DNA of 35,990 nt from positions 1 through 35,990 of the forward strand of contig DAOQTX010000027.1 of the NCBI GenBank assembly GCA_035340715.1, written 5' to 3'. A model generated the notes under the pieces. It had not been told where the DNA came from. It saw only the letters and a program-made list of their open reading frames with translations, and did no database searches. This document shows, in pieces, positions 34,595-35,990 of this stretch; the stretch's first letter is position 1, and every line of letters begins with the position of its first letter. The stretch comes from DAOQTX01 sp035340715 (GTDB lineage: Bacteria > Bacteroidota > Bacteroidia > AKYH767-A > OLB10). Both the position numbers and the translations under genes were made by a program.

Positions 34595-34621
34595 TACTTG
34601 TCATTGAACGATAAACAAGTA
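34595..34621. repeat. Second inverted repeat, 7-bp arms and 13-base spacer
   Basis: TACTTGT (34595-34601) and ACAAGTA (34615-34621) are perfect inverse copies. They lie 21 bases after the first inverted repeat and about 75 bases before the SprB-locus start. With this spacing they could be half-sites of an operator. A chance occurrence in AT-rich DNA is possible. Confidence 0.3.
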
Positions 34622-34712
34622 CCCAAAGCTTCGTAAGCCGGTTTAAGCATCATCAGATTTTTTTCTTTTGTACATTCTTTTAAACCCATTATATATGAAG
34701 TATTTATTATTA

Positions 34713-34723
34713 CCCCCCCCCCC
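34713..34723 (+). repeat. Homopolymeric tract of 11 C within the signal-peptide coding region
   Basis: Eleven consecutive C occupy codons 7-10 after ATG 34695. In such AT-rich DNA this is the only long G or C run in the window. Tract length sets the frame: 10 or 13 C joins the ATG to the signal peptide and repeat domains, 11 C (as given) does not. Long poly-C/poly-G tracts near the 5' end of surface genes are the classical substrate of slipped-strand phase variation. Confidence 0.8.
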
Positions 34724-34836
34724 GCAAGTTTTTATTTGCAAATCGAATTAAATTAATTGTTTGCTCCTTATTTATGTGTGCTACTGTGCATGCACAAAAT
34801 CTTGAATTGCAATTAAGTCCGTCTGTTTACAATGGA

Positions 34837-35280
34837 GGATATCACATTAGTTGCTATGATGGAAACGATGGCAGTATAGATTTAACGGTACTCAACGGTA
34901 CGGCACCTTATACCTTTATATGGAGCAATGAAGCAACTACGGAAGATATAAGTGGCTTGAGCGAAGGGTATTATTCGGTTGAGGTGCGTGATGCTAATGA
35001 TTGGGTAGGCACTAAGGCCATTAATATTATTCAACCCAGAGAAATTAGTTTAGAGATTATACCGGTATATTATCCGAATGGATATCATATTAGCTGTTAT
35101 GGTTGTTTTAACGGGCAAGCCTCGGTATTGGTTGATGGTGGTGTGCCTCCTTACCAATATATGTGGAGCAGCGGACACAGTAGCGCCTAAGTGAGCGGAC
35201 TGGGGCCGGGTGGAGTGGATTTATTGTTAACGGATGCAAATAATTGTGCGGCCGGTGCCGGTACAGAGCTAAGTGAACCT
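34837..35280 (+). repeat. Two tandem SprB-type protein repeats, 243-base period
   Basis: GGATATCACATTAG at 34837 and GGATATCATATTAG at 35080 are 243 bases (81 codons) apart, and TATATGGAGC / TATATGTGGAGC recur near their ends. Translated, both match the SprB repeat pattern (C-x-G-x-x-x-G, then PPY/APY, WSxx, SGLxxG, DANxC or DANxW). The second copy carries the TAA. Confidence 0.75.
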
Positions 35281-35923
35281 GAAAGAGACGACTGGACCAT
35301 GCAGGGAAACAGCAGCACCAATGCAGCGATTGACTTTATAGGTACGACTGATAGCAGTGATATAGTGCTGAAAAGTAATAATCATGAACGACTGCGTATA
35401 AAAGCAAATGGAGAGGTGTATGTTGATGCACTAAAAGGTAGTGGAGGAATGTTGATAGCCGATACCAATGGCAGGTTAATGAATAACAATGCAATGGTTG
35501 CCCCATGTAATGGACCGACAAATATTCCAGCATGGCATTTTACATCTGGACAAAACACACTTTTTACTTGCTCCGATGTGCCGGTGGGAATAGGTACCGG
35601 ATATTTGTCTGCATTTCCGGCAGGTTATGGTTTGATCGTAGAAGGCAAGGTGGGTGTGCGTGAAGTGCATGTGAGAGCCAATGGACTAACATGGCCCGAT
35701 TATGTTTTTGAAAAAGATTATAATTTAATGCCATTGGAACAGCTGGAAAGTTATATAGCAAAAAACAAACACTTGCCCGATATGCCTTCGGCTAGCCAAA
35801 TTGAACAAAACGGAATGAACCTAAGCGAAATAATAACACTGCAACAAAAAAAGATTGAAGAACTGTTTTTATACATTATGGAGTTGGAAAAGAGGATGAA
35901 TAATAAATAAACTAAGCTATACC

Positions 35924-35990
35924 TTGATTAAAAATTTAATCTGCATAGCAATAGGCGTTTTAATGACGGGTAGCATTTGGGCACAAAATT
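35924..35990 (+). CDS. Start of another secreted protein (cut by window edge)
   Basis: From TTG 35924 the frame reads MIKNLICIAIGVLMTGSIWA then QN, a complete type I signal peptide ending in AQN exactly as in the preceding gene (VHAQN). The first in-frame ATG (35963) would cut the hydrophobic core, so TTG is the better start. It begins 13 bases after the SprB-locus stop and is probably cotranscribed with it, perhaps as a paralogue. Only 22 codons are visible, so the family cannot be confirmed. Confidence 0.5.
   Translation, partial: MIKNLICIAIGVLMTGSIWAQN

Larger units (their letters stand above)
34449..34694. other. Divergent intergenic region with two inverted repeats
   Basis: About 246 bases between the leftward reductase gene and the start of the SprB-repeat locus; 325 bases if counted to ATG 34774. 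It holds two perfect inverted repeats (listed separately), a T7 run at 34658-34664, a promoter-like TTCTTTTG at 34663-34670 for the rightward gene and TATCTTTA for the leftward one. No RNA gene or further coding frame was recognised. Confidence 0.6.
34695..35910 (+). pseudogene. Secreted SprB-repeat protein, out of frame at a poly-C tract and with an internal stop; possibly phase-variable
   Basis: Starting at ATG 34695 the frame reads MKYLLLPPPPQVFICKSN and stops at 34749-34751. With one C fewer in the 11-C tract the same ATG reads MKYLLLPPPRKFLFANR, then IKLIVCSLFMCATVHAQ, a complete signal peptide, and stays open to TAA 35188. The mature protein has two SprB-type repeats 81 codons apart (YHISCYDGNDGSIDL...WSNEATTED; YHISCYGCFNGQASV...WSSGHSSA), then a region common in Bacteroidota surface or tail-fibre-like proteins (LKSNNHERLRIKANGEVYVD, GGMLIADTNGRL) and a C-terminal segment (YVFEKDYNLMPLEQLESYI, KNKHLPDMPSASQIE) ending in a short coiled coil. 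The TAA at 35188-35190 falls inside repeat two, and the same frame continues from GTG 35191 to 35910. The only in-frame ATG as sequenced is 34774, which removes most of the signal peptide. It is either an OFF-phase contingency gene with an extra lesion, a decaying pseudogene or a sequence error. Confidence 0.7.

Noticed and set aside
34774..35190. ATG 34774 as the true start of the SprB-repeat gene.
   Set aside because: It leaves only MCATVHAQ of the signal peptide; the basic and hydrophobic parts lie upstream in the same frame and are reached only from ATG 34695 with a changed C-tract.
35191..35910. An independent gene starting at GTG 35191, directly after the TAA.
   Set aside because: The stretch is in the same frame as the SprB repeat before it and completes that repeat, so it is the second part of one gene rather than a new one.
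1..35990. CRISPR arrays, tRNA/rRNA genes, insertion sequences, prophage or integrase genes.
   Set aside because: No regularly spaced repeats, cloverleaf sequences, transposase or integrase motifs were found on either strand by eye.

Overview
The window is a dense, AT-rich stretch of a Bacteroidota chromosome, probably a free-living member of the Chitinophagales/Saprospirales type. That lineage call is inference. It rests on the long (650-residue) form of IspG, SprB-type surface repeats, many lipoproteins and signal peptides ending in AQ, no visible Shine-Dalgarno sequences, and good matches to the Bacteroidota -7 promoter element TAnnTTTG. No rRNA, tRNA, CRISPR array, insertion sequence or prophage was seen. 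Most of the window is core or envelope genes with gaps of 0-140 bases.

Layout. 1-3110 (minus): the front part of DNA polymerase I, preceded by a cysteine desulfurase. 3193-4474 (plus): a fructosamine-kinase-like gene overlapping a RidA-family gene. 4477-7625 (minus): an operon of an OmpA-domain lipoprotein, a GT-C-type multispanning glycosyltransferase and a small exported protein. 7766-9261: a conserved unknown gene convergent with exonuclease III. 9388-13782: a 1156-residue outer-membrane or surface protein, back to back with a membrane-anchored coiled-coil protein. 13902-16688 (plus): comF, free-methionine-R-sulfoxide reductase and an Ig-like lipoprotein. 16749-18122: a secreted M28 metallopeptidase. 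18095-23424 (minus): a methionine/glutamine-type aminotransferase, an omega-amidase and a 1110-residue FG-GAP/ASPIC lipoprotein. 23541-27104 (plus): a five-PAS histidine kinase and a receiver-only response regulator. 27157-32551 (plus): ispG, dxr, rseP and an exported unknown. 32548-34448 (minus): an aldo/keto reductase and a diacylglycerol-kinase-type lipid kinase.

The most unusual region is the right edge (34449-35990). A gene for a secreted SprB-repeat protein is out of frame with its only good start codon because of an 11-base poly-C tract at codons 7-10. Removing one C (or adding two) would join ATG 34695 to a complete signal peptide and the rest of the protein. This is the architecture of a slipped-strand phase-variable (contingency) locus, shown here in the OFF phase. 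The same reading frame also carries an in-frame TAA inside the second SprB repeat, so a decaying gene or an assembly error must be considered. Two inverted repeats lie upstream, and a second gene with a similar signal peptide begins just downstream at the window edge, which suggests a tandem surface-protein family.
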